A stretch of DNA of 64,000 nt from Xanthomonas sontii. GTDB taxonomy: Bacteria; Pseudomonadota; Gammaproteobacteria; Xanthomonadales; Xanthomonadaceae. The translations under genes and the position numbers were made by a program. Positions 55,274 through 64,000 of the stretch are shown here, piece after piece. Under the pieces are notes generated by a model. It saw only the letters and a program-made list of their open reading frames with translations. It did no database searches and was not told where the DNA came from. The stretch's first letter is position 1, and every line of letters begins with the position of its first letter. Location: positions 1,920,001 through 1,984,000 of the forward strand of contig NZ_CP132342.1 in assembly GCF_040529055.1 (NCBI RefSeq), read 5' to 3'.

Positions 55274-56503
55274 TCAGGGCAGGAACAGGGCGATCACGTC
55301 GTTGGTGAACCGCCGTCCCAGCTCGGTCGGCACGGCGTGGCCGGCGTCCACCCGCAGCCAGTCGCGGGCCTGCGCGGTGGCCAGGGCCGGGGCGATCGCC
55401 TGCAGCGGCAGGCCGGTGCGGGCGCTGAAGTCGCGCAGCGCGAAGCCGTCGTTGAGGCGCAGGGCGTTGAGCATGTACTCGAACGGGCGCCGCTCCGGCG
55501 CGATCCACTCGTCGCCGCCGATCGCCGCCGGCGTCCCCGCCGCGTCCAGGAACGCCTGTGGATGCTTGTGCTTCCAGCGCCGCAGGATGTTCTGTTCGGC
55601 GCCGGAACTGATCTTGCCGTGCGCGCCGGCACCGATGCCGAGATAGTCGCCGAAGGTCCAGTAGTTGAGGTTGTGCGCGCAGCGGTAACCGGCGCGGGCG
55701 TAGGCGCTGACTTCGTACTGTGCGAAGCCGGCCTCGGCCAGCAGCGCCTGGCAGCGCTCCTGCATGTCCCAGGCGTCGTCGTCCTCGGGGATGCCCTGCG
55801 GCGGCCGCGCGGCGAACACGGTGTTCGGTTCCAGGGTGAGCTGGTAGTGGCTCAGGTGGGTCGGCTGCAGCGCCAGCGCCTGCGCGATGTCGCGCTCGGC
55901 CTCGGCCAGGGTCTGCTGCGGCAGCGCGTACATCAGGTCCAGGTTGACATTGGCATAGCCGGCGTCCTGCGCCAGCTTCACCGCACGCTCGGCCTCGGCG
56001 CCGTCGTGGATGCGGCCCAGCCGCTGCAGGGCCGCGTCGTCGAAGCTCTGGATGCCGAAGCTCAGGCGATTCACCCCGGCCGCCAGGTAGCGGTCGAAGC
56101 GGCCGTGCTCGGCGGTACCGGGGTTGGTCTCCAGGGTGATCTCCAGGCCCGGCGCGAAGCGCAGCCGGGCGCTGGCCGCCTGCAGGAAGCGATCGATCGC
56201 CTCGGGCGGGAACAGGCTGGGCGTGCCGCCGCCGAAGAACACGCTGTTGACCACCCGGCCCCAGACCAGCGGCAGGTCCTGATCCAGGTCGCGGATCAGC
56301 GCGTCCACGTAGTCGTCGAACGGCAGCGCGCCCTTGGCCGCGTGCGAATTGAAATCGCAGTACGGGCATTTGCGCACGCACCAGGGCAGGTGCACGTAGA
56401 GCGACAGCGGTGGCGGCACCAGCGCCGGGGTGTCGGCGTGCGCGGACGGATCCGGGCAGGCGGTGCCGGGCGGATGCTGGCAATGGTCGTGGGCGTGCGG
56501 CAT
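55274..56503 (-). CDS. hemW: HemW radical-SAM heme chaperone
   Basis: A 409-residue radical-SAM protein of the HemW type. The cluster motif is CVRKCPYCDFNSH (CxxxCxxC, about residues 42-49), followed by FFGGGTPSLF and RLSFGIQSFDD. The C-terminal HemN domain (FGDYLGIGAGAHGKI) is present. HemW binds heme and transfers it to respiratory proteins. The N-terminus has a His/Cys-rich extension (MPHAHDHCQHPPGTACPD) not needed for the fold, and possibly heme-binding. It follows rdgB on the same strand. Confidence 0.95.
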   Translation of the reverse strand: MPHAHDHCQHPPGTACPDPSAHADTPALVPPPLSLYVHLPWCVRKCPYCDFNSHAAKGALPFDDYVDALIRDLDQDLPLVWGRVVNSVFFGGGTPSLFPPEAIDRFLQAASARLRFAPGLEITLETNPGTAEHGRFDRYLAAGVNRLSFGIQSFDDAALQRLGRIHDGAEAERAVKLAQDAGYANVNLDLMYALPQQTLAEAERDIAQALALQPTHLSHYQLTLEPNTVFAARPPQGIPEDDDAWDMQERCQALLAEAGFAQYEVSAYARAGYRCAHNLNYWTFGDYLGIGAGAHGKISSGAEQNILRRWKHKHPQAFLDAAGTPAAIGGDEWIAPERRPFEYMLNALRLNDGFALRDFSARTGLPLQAIAPALATAQARDWLRVDAGHAVPTELGRRFTNDVIALFLP

Positions 56504-56635
56504 GGCGGGCGGGAATCTGGAAACGGAGATGCGGGCGGTGCGGGCGCCGGAGGGTTCAGGGCTTGGCGCAGCGGCGCAGGGCAGTCTGCGCGCGCCGCGG
56601 TGTCCTGACTGGCCCGGTGCCTGCGCGCGGTGCGG

Positions 56636-57247
56636 TCACTCGGCGGGATGCGCCGCAAGATGGTCCGCCAGGCGCTGCTTAAGCTGCTGCAGGGCGAGGG
56701 CGCGGTGGCTGATGCGGTTCTTCAGCGCCAGCGGCATCTCGGCGGCGGTCTGGCCGTGGTCCGGGTCCAGGAACACCGGGTCGTAACCATGCCCGCCGGT
56801 GCCGGCACGCGCATGCGCGATGCGGCCGCGCCAGCGGCCTTCCACCAGCAGCGGCTGCGGATCCTCGGCATGCCGCAGCAGCACCAGCACGCAGTAGAAA
56901 TGCGCGCCGCGCTGCGCATCGGGGACATCGCGCAGCGCGTCCAGCAGCTTGTCGATGTTGGCCTGCGCATTGCCGTGCTCGCCGGCGTAACGCGCCGAGT
57001 ACAGCCCCGGTGCGCCATGCAGCGCGTCCACGCAGATGCCGGAGTCGTCGGCCAGCGCCGGCAGGCCGGTGACGCGGGCGGCGTGGCGCGCCTTGAGCAG
57101 CGCGTTCTCGACGAAGGTCAGGCCGGTCTCGTCGGCATCGCTGACGCCGAGCGTGGATTGCGCGATCAACTCGACCCCCACGTCGTCGAGCAAGGCCTTC
57201 AGTTCTTCGAGCTTGCCGGCGTTGCTGCTGGCCAGGACCAGTTTCAT
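56636..57247 (-). CDS. rdgB: XTP/dITP pyrophosphatase (RdgB/HAM1)
   Basis: A 203-residue house-cleaning enzyme that hydrolyses non-canonical purine triphosphates to monophosphates and PPi. Motifs are [16 protein letters not shown] (phosphate site), [34 protein letters not shown] and [20 protein letters not shown]. The ATG overlaps the stop of the preceding VOC gene by four bases. Part of the rph-VOC-rdgB-hemW transcript. Confidence 0.97.
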   Translation of the reverse strand: MKLVLASSNAGKLEELKALLDDVGVELIAQSTLGVSDADETGLTFVENALLKARHAARVTGLPALADDSGICVDALHGAPGLYSARYAGEHGNAQANIDKLLDALRDVPDAQRGAHFYCVLVLLRHAEDPQPLLVEGRWRGRIAHARAGTGGHGYDPVFLDPDHGQTAAEMPLALKNRISHRALALQQLKQRLADHLAAHPAE

Positions 57248-57629
57248 GCGATGGGCTCCAGCAGATCCCAGGTGTTGCCGTACAGATCGCGGAACACCGC
57301 GACCGTGGCGTAGGGTTCGTGGCGAGGGACTTCCAGGAATTCCACACCGGCGGCCAGCATCGCCGCATGGTCGCGCTGGAAGTCGTCGGTGTGCAGGAAG
57401 AAGCCGACGCGGCCGCCGGTCTGGTCGCCGATGCGGCTGCGCTGCGCGTCGTCGCTGGCGCGCGCCAGCAGCAGCGCCGCGCCGCGCGCATCGCCGGGCC
57501 CGACCACGACCCAGCGCTTGTGGCCCTGGTCCACGTCCTCCAGCACCTGGAAGCCCAGCTTGCCGGTGTACCAGGCGATGGCCTCGTCGTAGTCGGCCAC
57601 CACCAGGGTGACCAGGGTCAGGCGCCGGT

Positions 57630-57633
<4 letters not shown>
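57244..57633 (-). CDS. VOC-fold (glyoxalase/bleomycin-resistance-like) protein
   Basis: A 129-residue single VOC module: [51 protein letters not shown] and [16 protein letters not shown] His is missing at the usual first metal position ([10 protein letters not shown]), so metal binding may differ. Overlaps of four bases with both rph and rdgB indicate tight coupling. Substrate unknown. Confidence 0.9.
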
Positions 57634-58355
<722 letters not shown>

Positions 58356-58462
58356 GCAGGGGTTCCGGGAAGGGCGGGGCCGTGCGCGGCCTGTGACCGC
58401 GTCGGTGAGGCAGGAAAGGGCGCTAGGTTAACATTCGCCCCCTGTCCGCACCGGAACACCGC

Positions 58463-59323
58463 ATGATCCGCAGCATGACCGCCTATGCCGGCGCCGAGCG
58501 CATCACTCCCTGGGGCACGCTGGGATGCGAGCTGCGCTCGGTCAACCACCGTTTCCTGGAAGTCGGCGTGCGCCTGCCGGAGGAACTGCGCGCGCTGGAG
58601 CCGCAACTGCGCGAACGCGTGGCCGCGCGGATCAGCCGCGGCAAGCTCGACCTGATGCTGCGCCTGCGCGCGCCGGAGGCAGCGCAGACCCTGGCGGTGA
58701 ACGAGGCCCTGGTCGAGCAGTTGGGTGTGCTTGCGCAACGGCTGGGAGTGCGTTTCCCGCAGATGCAGGTGCAGTTCGTCGACCTGCTGCAGCTGCCCGG
58801 CGTGCTGCAGGGGCAGACGGCCGATCCGGCGGCGCTGCAGGCGCAGGCGCTGGAACTGCTGGACGAGGTGCTGGCCGAGTTCGTCGCCGCGCGCGAGCGC
58901 GAGGGCGGCAAGCTGGCCGCGGCCATCGTCGAGCGCGTCGATGCGGTGGAACGCATCGCCGGCGAGGTGCGCACGCTGATCCCCGCCATCCGCGACGGCC
59001 AGCGCGCCAAGCTGGCGGCGCGCCTGGCCGATCTGCCGCATCCGGTCGATCCCGGCCGCGCCGAGCAGGAACTGGTGCTGTGGCTGCAGAAGCTCGATGT
59101 GGACGAGGAACTGGACCGGCTCGGCAGCCATATCAAGGAACTGCGCCGCGTCCTGCGCCAGCCCGAACCGGCCGGCCGGCGCCTGGACTTCCTGCTGCAG
59201 GAGTTCAACCGCGAGGCCAACACCCTGGGCTCGAAGTCGGTGGACAGCCGCACCTCCAACGCCGCGGTGGAACTGAAGGTGCTGATCGACCAGATCCGCG
59301 AGCAGGTGCAGAACCTGGAGTAA
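58463..59323 (+). CDS. yicC: YicC/YloC-family endoribonuclease
   Basis: A 286-residue protein. The N-terminus IRSMTAYAGAERITPWGTLG and SVNHRFLEVGVRLPEEL, and the C-terminal block FLLQEFNREANTLGSKSVDS are the family hallmarks. YicC and relatives cleave RNA and take part in small-RNA turnover. It lies back to back with rph. Confidence 0.95.
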   Translation: MIRSMTAYAGAERITPWGTLGCELRSVNHRFLEVGVRLPEELRALEPQLRERVAARISRGKLDLMLRLRAPEAAQTLAVNEALVEQLGVLAQRLGVRFPQMQVQFVDLLQLPGVLQGQTADPAALQAQALELLDEVLAEFVAAREREGGKLAAAIVERVDAVERIAGEVRTLIPAIRDGQRAKLAARLADLPHPVDPGRAEQELVLWLQKLDVDEELDRLGSHIKELRRVLRQPEPAGRRLDFLLQEFNREANTLGSKSVDSRTSNAAVELKVLIDQIREQVQNLE

Positions 59324-59362
59324 CCAGCGCGGGTTCGGTCGGCGCGGGTACGACCATCGCGC

Positions 59363-60100
59363 TCAGCGCAGGAAGAACTCCACCGGCACCACCACCTGCA
59401 CCGCATCGCCGGACATCTCTGCCGGCGGTGGTGGCAGCGGCTCGGCGCGCCGGACCGTGGCCAGCGCTTCGGCGTCCAGCGTGTCGTGGCCGCTGCTGCG
59501 GACCAGGCGCAGGTCGTCGGCATGGCCGCCGTGGTCCACTGCGAAACCCACGTGCGCCACGCCTTCCTGCCTGCGTCGCTGCGCCGCTCGCGGATAGCGT
59601 TTGTAGCGTTGCAGGTGGCCCAGCAGTTGCGCCTGCCAGGTCACGCGCGCCTGTGGCGTGGTCCCGGCCAGCGACTGCGGCGCGGCGTAACGCTCCGCAG
59701 GTGGCGCGACGATGCCGGGTGGCGCGCTGGCCTGCGCGGCGGCCGACTCCTGCGGCGTGTCCTGTTGCGCGAGCAGCGGCGTTGGCGGCGATTTCGCTTG
59801 CGCCTGCGCCGGCACCGGGGCGGTCGGCACGGGGGGCGGCGTTGCGCGCGCCACCTGCGTGCGCACCACGTCGCGGCGCGCGCGTTGCGGCGGGCCGGGC
59901 GCCAGGTCGGTGGGCACGGCCGGCGGCGCGACCGGCGCCGGTGCCAGGTCCAGCAGCAGCGCCGGTGCCGACGCGGAGGGCGGCGGCACCGGCATGCGCG
60001 AGGGCCAGGCCAGCAACACGGCCAGCACCAGCGCATGCGCCGCCAGCACCAGGCCCAGGCTGAGCAGCCAGCGGCGCAGCGCCGGCGGGTGCACGTTCAT
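59363..60100 (-). CDS. tonB: TonB energy transducer
   Basis: A 245-residue TonB protein. One N-terminal membrane helix (LSLGLVLAAHALVLAVLLAW, with the conserved His) is followed by a Pro/Ala-rich periplasmic spacer (residues about 35-150). The C-terminal domain is YPRAAQRRRQEGVAHVGFAV, with LRLVRSSGHDTLDAEALATV. It couples proton-motive force from ExbBD to outer-membrane receptors. The ATG overlaps the ExbD stop by four bases. It is the last gene of the heme-type operon. Confidence 0.96.
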   Translation of the reverse strand: MNVHPPALRRWLLSLGLVLAAHALVLAVLLAWPSRMPVPPPSASAPALLLDLAPAPVAPPAVPTDLAPGPPQRARRDVVRTQVARATPPPVPTAPVPAQAQAKSPPTPLLAQQDTPQESAAAQASAPPGIVAPPAERYAAPQSLAGTTPQARVTWQAQLLGHLQRYKRYPRAAQRRRQEGVAHVGFAVDHGGHADDLRLVRSSGHDTLDAEALATVRRAEPLPPPPAEMSGDAVQVVVPVEFFLR

Positions 60101-60534
60101 CGCGCCGGCGACTCCACCGCGACCAGGGCGATCTTCAGATAGCCCGCCGCGCGCAGCGCGTCCAGCGTGCCCATCAGGTCGGCGTAGGCCACGCGGCGGT
60201 CAGCGCGCAGCAAGATGCGGCGGTCGCGGTCGCCGCCGCTGCGTCGGTCCAGCGCCGGCCGCAGCGCCTGCGCGGCGATCGGCTGCTCGTCCAGGCGCAG
60301 GCTCAGGTCCGCGCCCAGGGTCAGAAGAATCGGGTCGCGGTCGGGCGCGCCGGCCGCGGCGCCGCTGGCCGGCAGCTCGACCGGTACCTCCACCGTCGCC
60401 AGTGGTGCGGCGATCATGAACACGATCAGCAGCACCAGCATCACGTCGATCAACGGCGTCACGTTGATCGCGTGCTGTTCTTCGAGGGTGTCGTCGTCGT
60501 CGCGTGCGGTGCGGATCGCCATGGCCGGCCTCAT
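60097..60534 (-). CDS. exbD: Biopolymer transport protein ExbD
   Basis: A 145-residue ExbD with the single helix NVTPLIDVMLVLLIVFMIAA, including the essential Asp in the membrane, then a periplasmic domain ending LRAAGYLKIALVAVE. The start at 60534 overlaps the ExbB stop by four bases. Confidence 0.96.
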   Translation of the reverse strand: MRPAMAIRTARDDDDTLEEQHAINVTPLIDVMLVLLIVFMIAAPLATVEVPVELPASGAAAGAPDRDPILLTLGADLSLRLDEQPIAAQALRPALDRRSGGDRDRRILLRADRRVAYADLMGTLDALRAAGYLKIALVAVESPAR

Positions 60535-61271
60535 CGCGTGGCGGCGGCGTCGGCCGCTGCCGGCGCGTCGGCGTGGAGGCGGTCCAGGTCGCGCGACACC
60601 AGTTGCTGCACACCGGCCGACAGATCGCCCAGGCGCTGGCGCAGCCCGCCCAGGCGCCGCGCGAGTTGGTTGTAGAACATCACTGCCGGAATCGCCGCGA
60701 CCAGGCCCAGCGCCGTCGCCAGCAGCGCTTCGGCGATGCCTGGCGCCACCACCGCCAGGGTAGTGGTATTGGCGCGGGCGATGCCGACGAAGCTGCGCAT
60801 GATGCCCCACACCGTGCCGAACAGGCCGACGAACGGTGCGGTGGCGCCGATGCTGGCAAGCAGCCCGATGCCCTGGCGCCACTGTCGCGCGTGGTCCAGT
60901 TCCACCCGCTCCAGGCGCGAAGCCAGCCGTTCCTTGATCCCGGCCGCGTCGCGCAGGCCGCTGGACTGCTGCAGTTCAGCGCGCGCTTCCTGCAGCAGCG
61001 CGCGGGCGGCAGGCGTGTCCAACGCCGGCTGCGCCTCGGTCTCGCGCAGCCGCTGCGAACCCTGCAGCGCCGCGCGCGCGGCCTGCAGCGCCGCGCCGGC
61101 GCGCGCCAGTTCCCGGTGCTTGGCCAGGAGCACCGTCCACGTCGCGACCGAAGCGACGACCAGGCCGATCATCACCGCCTGCACCACCAGGTCGGCATGC
61201 AGGAACATCTGCCAGGCGCTGAGGTCGGCTGGACGCGGTGCGATGGGGGAGATGGGGGCGATAGCGGTCAT
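60531..61271 (-). CDS. exbB: MotA/TolQ/ExbB proton-channel protein ExbB
   Basis: A 246-residue membrane protein with three helices: LVVQAVMIGLVVASVATWTV, then GLLASIGATAPFVGLFGTVW and LAVVAPGIAEALLATALGLV, the last two forming the conserved ExbB pair. ATG 61271 is chosen; 61337 would overlap the DUF454 gene. It forms the pentameric proton channel with ExbD that powers TonB. Confidence 0.95.
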   Translation of the reverse strand: MTAIAPISPIAPRPADLSAWQMFLHADLVVQAVMIGLVVASVATWTVLLAKHRELARAGAALQAARAALQGSQRLRETEAQPALDTPAARALLQEARAELQQSSGLRDAAGIKERLASRLERVELDHARQWRQGIGLLASIGATAPFVGLFGTVWGIMRSFVGIARANTTTLAVVAPGIAEALLATALGLVAAIPAVMFYNQLARRLGGLRQRLGDLSAGVQQLVSRDLDRLHADAPAAADAAATR

Positions 61272-61317
61272 GGGCTGGGAGGCGGCGTGGTAGGAGGGCG
61301 GCGCGGCGGGACGGAAT

Positions 61318-61716
61318 TCAGCGCGGTGGTGGTGCATCGCGCGGCGCAGGGCGGGTCAGCACGAACGCGGCGCTGGCGGCGATCAGCGCGCCGACGCCGA
61401 GCGCCAGCGTCGCGCCGGGATGCGCGCCGCAGCAGAACAGCAGATAGCCCAGCGCCATGCCGCTGGCGGCGAGCCACTTGCCGCGGCGGGTGATGGCGCC
61501 CTGCTCGCGCCACAGGCGCAGCGTCGCGCCGTAGCGCGGATGCGCCAGCAGCCAGGCGTCCAGCCGCGGCGAGGAGCGCGAAAAACAGTACGCTGCCAGG
61601 ATCAGGAAAATGGTGGTGGGCATCACCGGCAGCACGGCGCCGATCAGGCCCAATGCCAGCATCAGCAGGCCCAGGCCGCACCACAGCGCGCGGCTCAGGT
61701 GCACGGTCGCCTCCAC
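61318..61716 (-). CDS. DUF454 (YbaN-like) inner-membrane protein
   Basis: A 132-residue protein with four hydrophobic segments: ALWCGLGLLMLALGLIGAVL, PVMPTTIFLILAAYCFSRSS, ASGMALGYLLFCCGAHPG and LALGVGALIAASAAFVL. The block GAVLPVMPTTIFLILAAYCF is the family hallmark. GTG 61716 is the likely start. It is often found in heme or iron loci; function unknown. It starts 13 bases after the heme oxygenase stop. Confidence 0.88.
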   Translation of the reverse strand: MEATVHLSRALWCGLGLLMLALGLIGAVLPVMPTTIFLILAAYCFSRSSPRLDAWLLAHPRYGATLRLWREQGAITRRGKWLAASGMALGYLLFCCGAHPGATLALGVGALIAASAAFVLTRPAPRDAPPPR

Positions 61717-61729
61717 GGCGGCATCGGCC

Positions 61730-62356
61730 TCATCGCGGCGTCGCCGGCAGGTGCAGGTCCACGTACGCCTGCACCTGCGCGAACGCGCTGCGCGCGGCGG
61801 CGATCACCGCCTGTTCCTGCCCGGCATCGAGCGCCAGGCGGTCGAGCGCGGCGACGAACTGGCGCCAGTGCTGCGCGCGCCCGTCCTCGTGCCCGGCCAG
61901 ATGGCGCGCGCCGAACTGCGCGTGCAGGCCCAGTTTCGCCGCCAGCCTGGCCAGGATCGCCGCACCCAGGTTGGAGCCTTCGGCCACGTACAGCCAGCCC
62001 AGCGCAGCGACCTGGGTGGGGTGGCCGGCGCCGCCGGGCGCGGTGGCGTGGTCGGCGGGAAGCGCAACGCCCAGGTCGTGCAGGTCGGCCACGAGCGCTG
62101 GCAGACGCCGGCGCTGCGCCAGGTCCGGCACCACGCTGGCCAGCACCGGGTTGGCGTAGATGCGCTCCATGTCGCAATGGAACCGGTATTGCACCTGCAG
62201 GAAGCGCGCGTAGTTGTCGCGCGAGGCGAACGGTTGCGCGGCCATGATGTGCCGGTCCAGCCGGGTATGCGCCTGCGCGGTGGCGGCCTTCAGGCGCTGC
62301 GCGCGGCTCGGCGCGGGGGAGGGGGCGATAACGGGTGGCGACGGCGTGTGCGTCAC
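61730..62356 (-). CDS. Biliverdin-producing heme oxygenase
   Basis: A 208-residue protein of the bacterial heme oxygenase type: RLKAATAQAHTRLDRHIM, with the proximal histidine in AHTRLD, FASRDNYARFLQVQYRFH, LGWLYVAEGSNLGAAILARL and an all-helical pattern. GTG 62356 overlaps the upstream gene's stop by four bases. It would open heme to release iron, CO and biliverdin in the cytoplasm. The TonB/ExbBD and Slam-type neighbours point to iron from imported heme, rather than phytochrome chromophore supply, though the latter cannot be excluded. Confidence 0.92.
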   Translation of the reverse strand: MTHTPSPPVIAPSPAPSRAQRLKAATAQAHTRLDRHIMAAQPFASRDNYARFLQVQYRFHCDMERIYANPVLASVVPDLAQRRRLPALVADLHDLGVALPADHATAPGGAGHPTQVAALGWLYVAEGSNLGAAILARLAAKLGLHAQFGARHLAGHEDGRAQHWRQFVAALDRLALDAGQEQAVIAAARSAFAQVQAYVDLHLPATPR

Positions 62357-63858
62357 AGGGCGTGCTCCAGTTTCAGGTTGATGGTGTTGCGCTCGTAGCC
62401 GTACAGCCAGTCGACGTTGCTGCGCACGCGGTTGTGGCGCAGCGTCAGCAGCGGCACGAAGCCGCCGACCGCCAGGCGCGGCGCGCGCAGCACCAGGGTG
62501 TAGGTGCGCTCGGCATCGTGGCGGCGTGCGCGCAGGACCGCGCTGTAGGCGCCGTAGTCGCGCAGCCGGTAGGAGGCGAACACGGTGGCGTCGATGCCTC
62601 GCGGCCATTGCCGCGAACCGCCCAGGCGGACGCCGCGCTGCAGGTACGCCTCTGTGTCCTGCACGGCGGCAGTGTCGCTGGCGTCGACCCCGGCGAACAC
62701 GGTCCAGCGCGCATCCAGGCTGCGGAAATAGGTGGCCGAGGCGCCGCGCACGATCGCGTCGTAGTTGGCGGCGTAAGCGCGGCGGCGGTAGCGCATGTCC
62801 TTCCAGTCGCCTTCCAGCTTGACCAGCGACCGCGGCGACAGGCTCCAACTCCATTCCGCATGCACGCCCCAGGCGCCATACAGCGCCTGGTTGCCCAGCG
62901 CGTAGTAATCGAACGAGGGCGCCAGCGCCAGGCTGTGGCGGCCGCTGCGATAGCTGTAACCGGCCTGGGTCAGCGCGGTGAGTTCGTTGTAGGCGCCGTT
63001 GTCGCGATAGCTCTGGCCGAACAGCAGCGTGCGCAGGTACAGCCCATGGTGACCGCGCAGCGGCAGGCGCCGTTCGGCGCTGGCATCGTAGTCGGCGCCG
63101 AAGGCGACGATCGCCGTGGGCGTGCTGCGGCTGAAGTAGCAGCGCCCTTCCAGCGGCAGCAGGCAGATGGAACTGGCCGAGGTGCGATTGACGTTGTCGC
63201 TCCAGGCCGGTCCCAGCGCGAAGGTGCCGTTCCAGTCGCGCCGGTTGGCCAAGGCCTGGCGGAAGCCGGCGATGGTGTTGCGCACACCCTCGGTCCTGGG
63301 ATCGCCAGCGTCGATCGAGGCGGCAATGGCTGCGAACGCCTGTTCGGCCTCGCGGTCCTGCTGGTCCTCGAACAGCACCCGCGCCAGTTCCAGACGCCCG
63401 GGCAGGAAGTCCGGCTGCAACGTCAGCAGCGCGCGGTACTCCCGCTCGGCGTCGCCGTAGCGGCCGCGGTTGCGCGCCACCGCGCCCTGCGCGTAATGCA
63501 CCAGCAGCGGGTCGCGCTCGGGCAGGGTCAGGTATTCGGCGAGGAACCGCTGCACGGCCGGCCATTGTTTGTTCTGAAGCGACAGGTACAGCGCGCGGCC
63601 GACGTCGTTGGCGGTCGGCGCGACGACGTAGGACATGCCGTCGACGACGATGCTCGGTCGCTCGTCGGTGGCCGGCTCCTGCACCAGCGCGCGTTCGCGT
63701 TCGAGCGCCTGGCCCTGGTCGCGCTGTTCGAGCAGGCGTCGGGTATCGTCCTGCGCCTGCGCCATCGCGCACGGCGCGGCCGCCAGCCACGCGAGGCAGG
63801 CCGTCAGTGCGACAAGCGTGCGTGCGCGCCGTCGGCGCGCGGAAGAAATGCAAGGCAT
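62353..63858 (-). CDS. Slam-type (DUF560) surface-protein translocation outer-membrane protein
   Basis: A 501-residue exported protein (signal TLVALTACLAWLAAAPCAMA; ATG 63894 is an alternative start). Residues about 40-190 are helical TPR-like repeats (RYGDAEREYRALLTLQPDFL, RLELARVLFEDQQDREAEQA). The rest is a beta barrel rich in aromatic strands, opening with FALGPAWSDNVNRTSASS, a DUF560/Slam hallmark, and ending LYGYERNTINLKLEHAL. Slam proteins move specific lipoproteins or hemophores across the outer membrane. The heme oxygenase start overlaps its stop. The upstream partial gene is the likely client. Confidence 0.87.
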   Translation of the reverse strand: MPCISSARRRRARTLVALTACLAWLAAAPCAMAQAQDDTRRLLEQRDQGQALERERALVQEPATDERPSIVVDGMSYVVAPTANDVGRALYLSLQNKQWPAVQRFLAEYLTLPERDPLLVHYAQGAVARNRGRYGDAEREYRALLTLQPDFLPGRLELARVLFEDQQDREAEQAFAAIAASIDAGDPRTEGVRNTIAGFRQALANRRDWNGTFALGPAWSDNVNRTSASSICLLPLEGRCYFSRSTPTAIVAFGADYDASAERRLPLRGHHGLYLRTLLFGQSYRDNGAYNELTALTQAGYSYRSGRHSLALAPSFDYYALGNQALYGAWGVHAEWSWSLSPRSLVKLEGDWKDMRYRRRAYAANYDAIVRGASATYFRSLDARWTVFAGVDASDTAAVQDTEAYLQRGVRLGGSRQWPRGIDATVFASYRLRDYGAYSAVLRARRHDAERTYTLVLRAPRLAVGGFVPLLTLRHNRVRSNVDWLYGYERNTINLKLEHAL

Positions 63859-63954
63859 CGAGCAACCGGTGCGAAAGCGGAGCAGGACTGGCATGGTCGT
63901 GGCTGGTCCTGCCCGGGTACGGATCGAAAGGCGCGGACGTGCCGCGCAGACGGA

Positions 63955-64000
63955 TTACTGCTTGGCGCCGCCGAAGGCGGTGTCGTACTTCACCCCGGCA
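63955..64000 (-). CDS. C-terminal end of a probable Slam-dependent surface/secreted protein (partial)
   Basis: Only the last 14 residues are inside the window: AGVKYDTAFGGAKQ, then TAA at 63957-63955. The gene lies 96 bases upstream of the Slam gene on the same strand. An ending of the type FGGAKQ after a beta-strand-like VKYDTA fits the C-terminal barrel of Slam clients such as hemophilin-like or TbpB-like proteins, but this is inference from position and a very short sequence. Confidence 0.5.
   Translation of the reverse strand, partial: AGVKYDTAFGGAKQ

Noticed and set aside
61730..63865. 711-residue frame apparently fusing another protein to the heme oxygenase
   Set aside because: The upstream part is a shadow of the Slam gene; the GTG at 62356 with 4-base overlap is a normal start for the heme oxygenase.

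Overview
The window looks like a chromosomal segment of a Xanthomonas-type gammaproteobacterium (family Xanthomonadaceae). The evidence is very high GC, strong G/C third-position bias, many TonB-type functions, dispersed REP-like palindromes, and typical gene neighbourhoods (thiC behind a TPP riboswitch, a PPi-dependent phosphofructokinase near a proton-pumping pyrophosphatase, rph-rdgB-hemW, zapA-6S RNA). The genus call is inference from gene content. No rRNA, tRNA or CRISPR array was seen.

Layout. 1-9 kb: BCCT transporter (cut by the window edge), a soluble PAS-containing chemoreceptor, TPP riboswitch and thiC, a small channel-like membrane protein, and a CadC-like winged-helix/beta-propeller regulator. 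9-13 kb: an AraC regulator and a TonB-dependent receptor. 13-14.5 kb: a lower-GC patch with an isocitrate lyase/PEP mutase-family gene and an IS21 remnant. 14.5-22.6 kb: HDOD protein, then a pyrophosphate-energy group (ppa, hppA, pfp, adk) interspersed with small secreted proteins. 22.67-23.88 kb: an IS110-family element inserted inside a REP palindrome. 24-36 kb: mpl with an intergenic repeat built into its coding sequence, a Lon-substrate-binding-domain protein, a chagasin-like inhibitor, a DedA-PAP2-LssY fusion, a small kinase, SDR, ROK protein, glyoxalase, a voltage-gated K+ channel, argD, and a HAD hydrolase. 36-43.5 kb: azurin, hemL, a five-copy 139-bp tandem repeat, thiE, rubredoxin, SirB1-like, DUF192, rpiA, EVE, and 5-formyl-THF cyclo-ligase. 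43.5-52 kb: thioesterase, 6S RNA, zapA and its coiled-coil partner, a GGDEF/EAL protein, ygfB, pepP, a Sel1-like protein, and prolidase. 52-58.5 kb: a PilZ-DUF1631 pair and the rph-VOC-rdgB-hemW cluster. 58.5-64 kb: yicC, then a tightly packed minus-strand operon with a Slam-type outer-membrane protein, heme oxygenase, DUF454, ExbB, ExbD and TonB. The last codons of a probable Slam substrate sit at the window edge.

The strongest finding is the IS110 element. Its 5' noncoding region folds into two nested stem-loops. The four internal-loop strands carry sequences matching or complementary to the left and right halves of the REP target and to the two element ends, in the order expected for a bridge RNA (target loop, then donor loop). 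The element is bounded by an AG dinucleotide (CT on the transposase strand), and removing it restores a near-perfect 22-bp palindrome arm. The second most interesting system is the Slam/heme oxygenase/TonB-ExbBD operon, which resembles hemophilin-type heme-acquisition loci. Several families of intergenic palindromic repeats recur through the window, one of them inside mpl.
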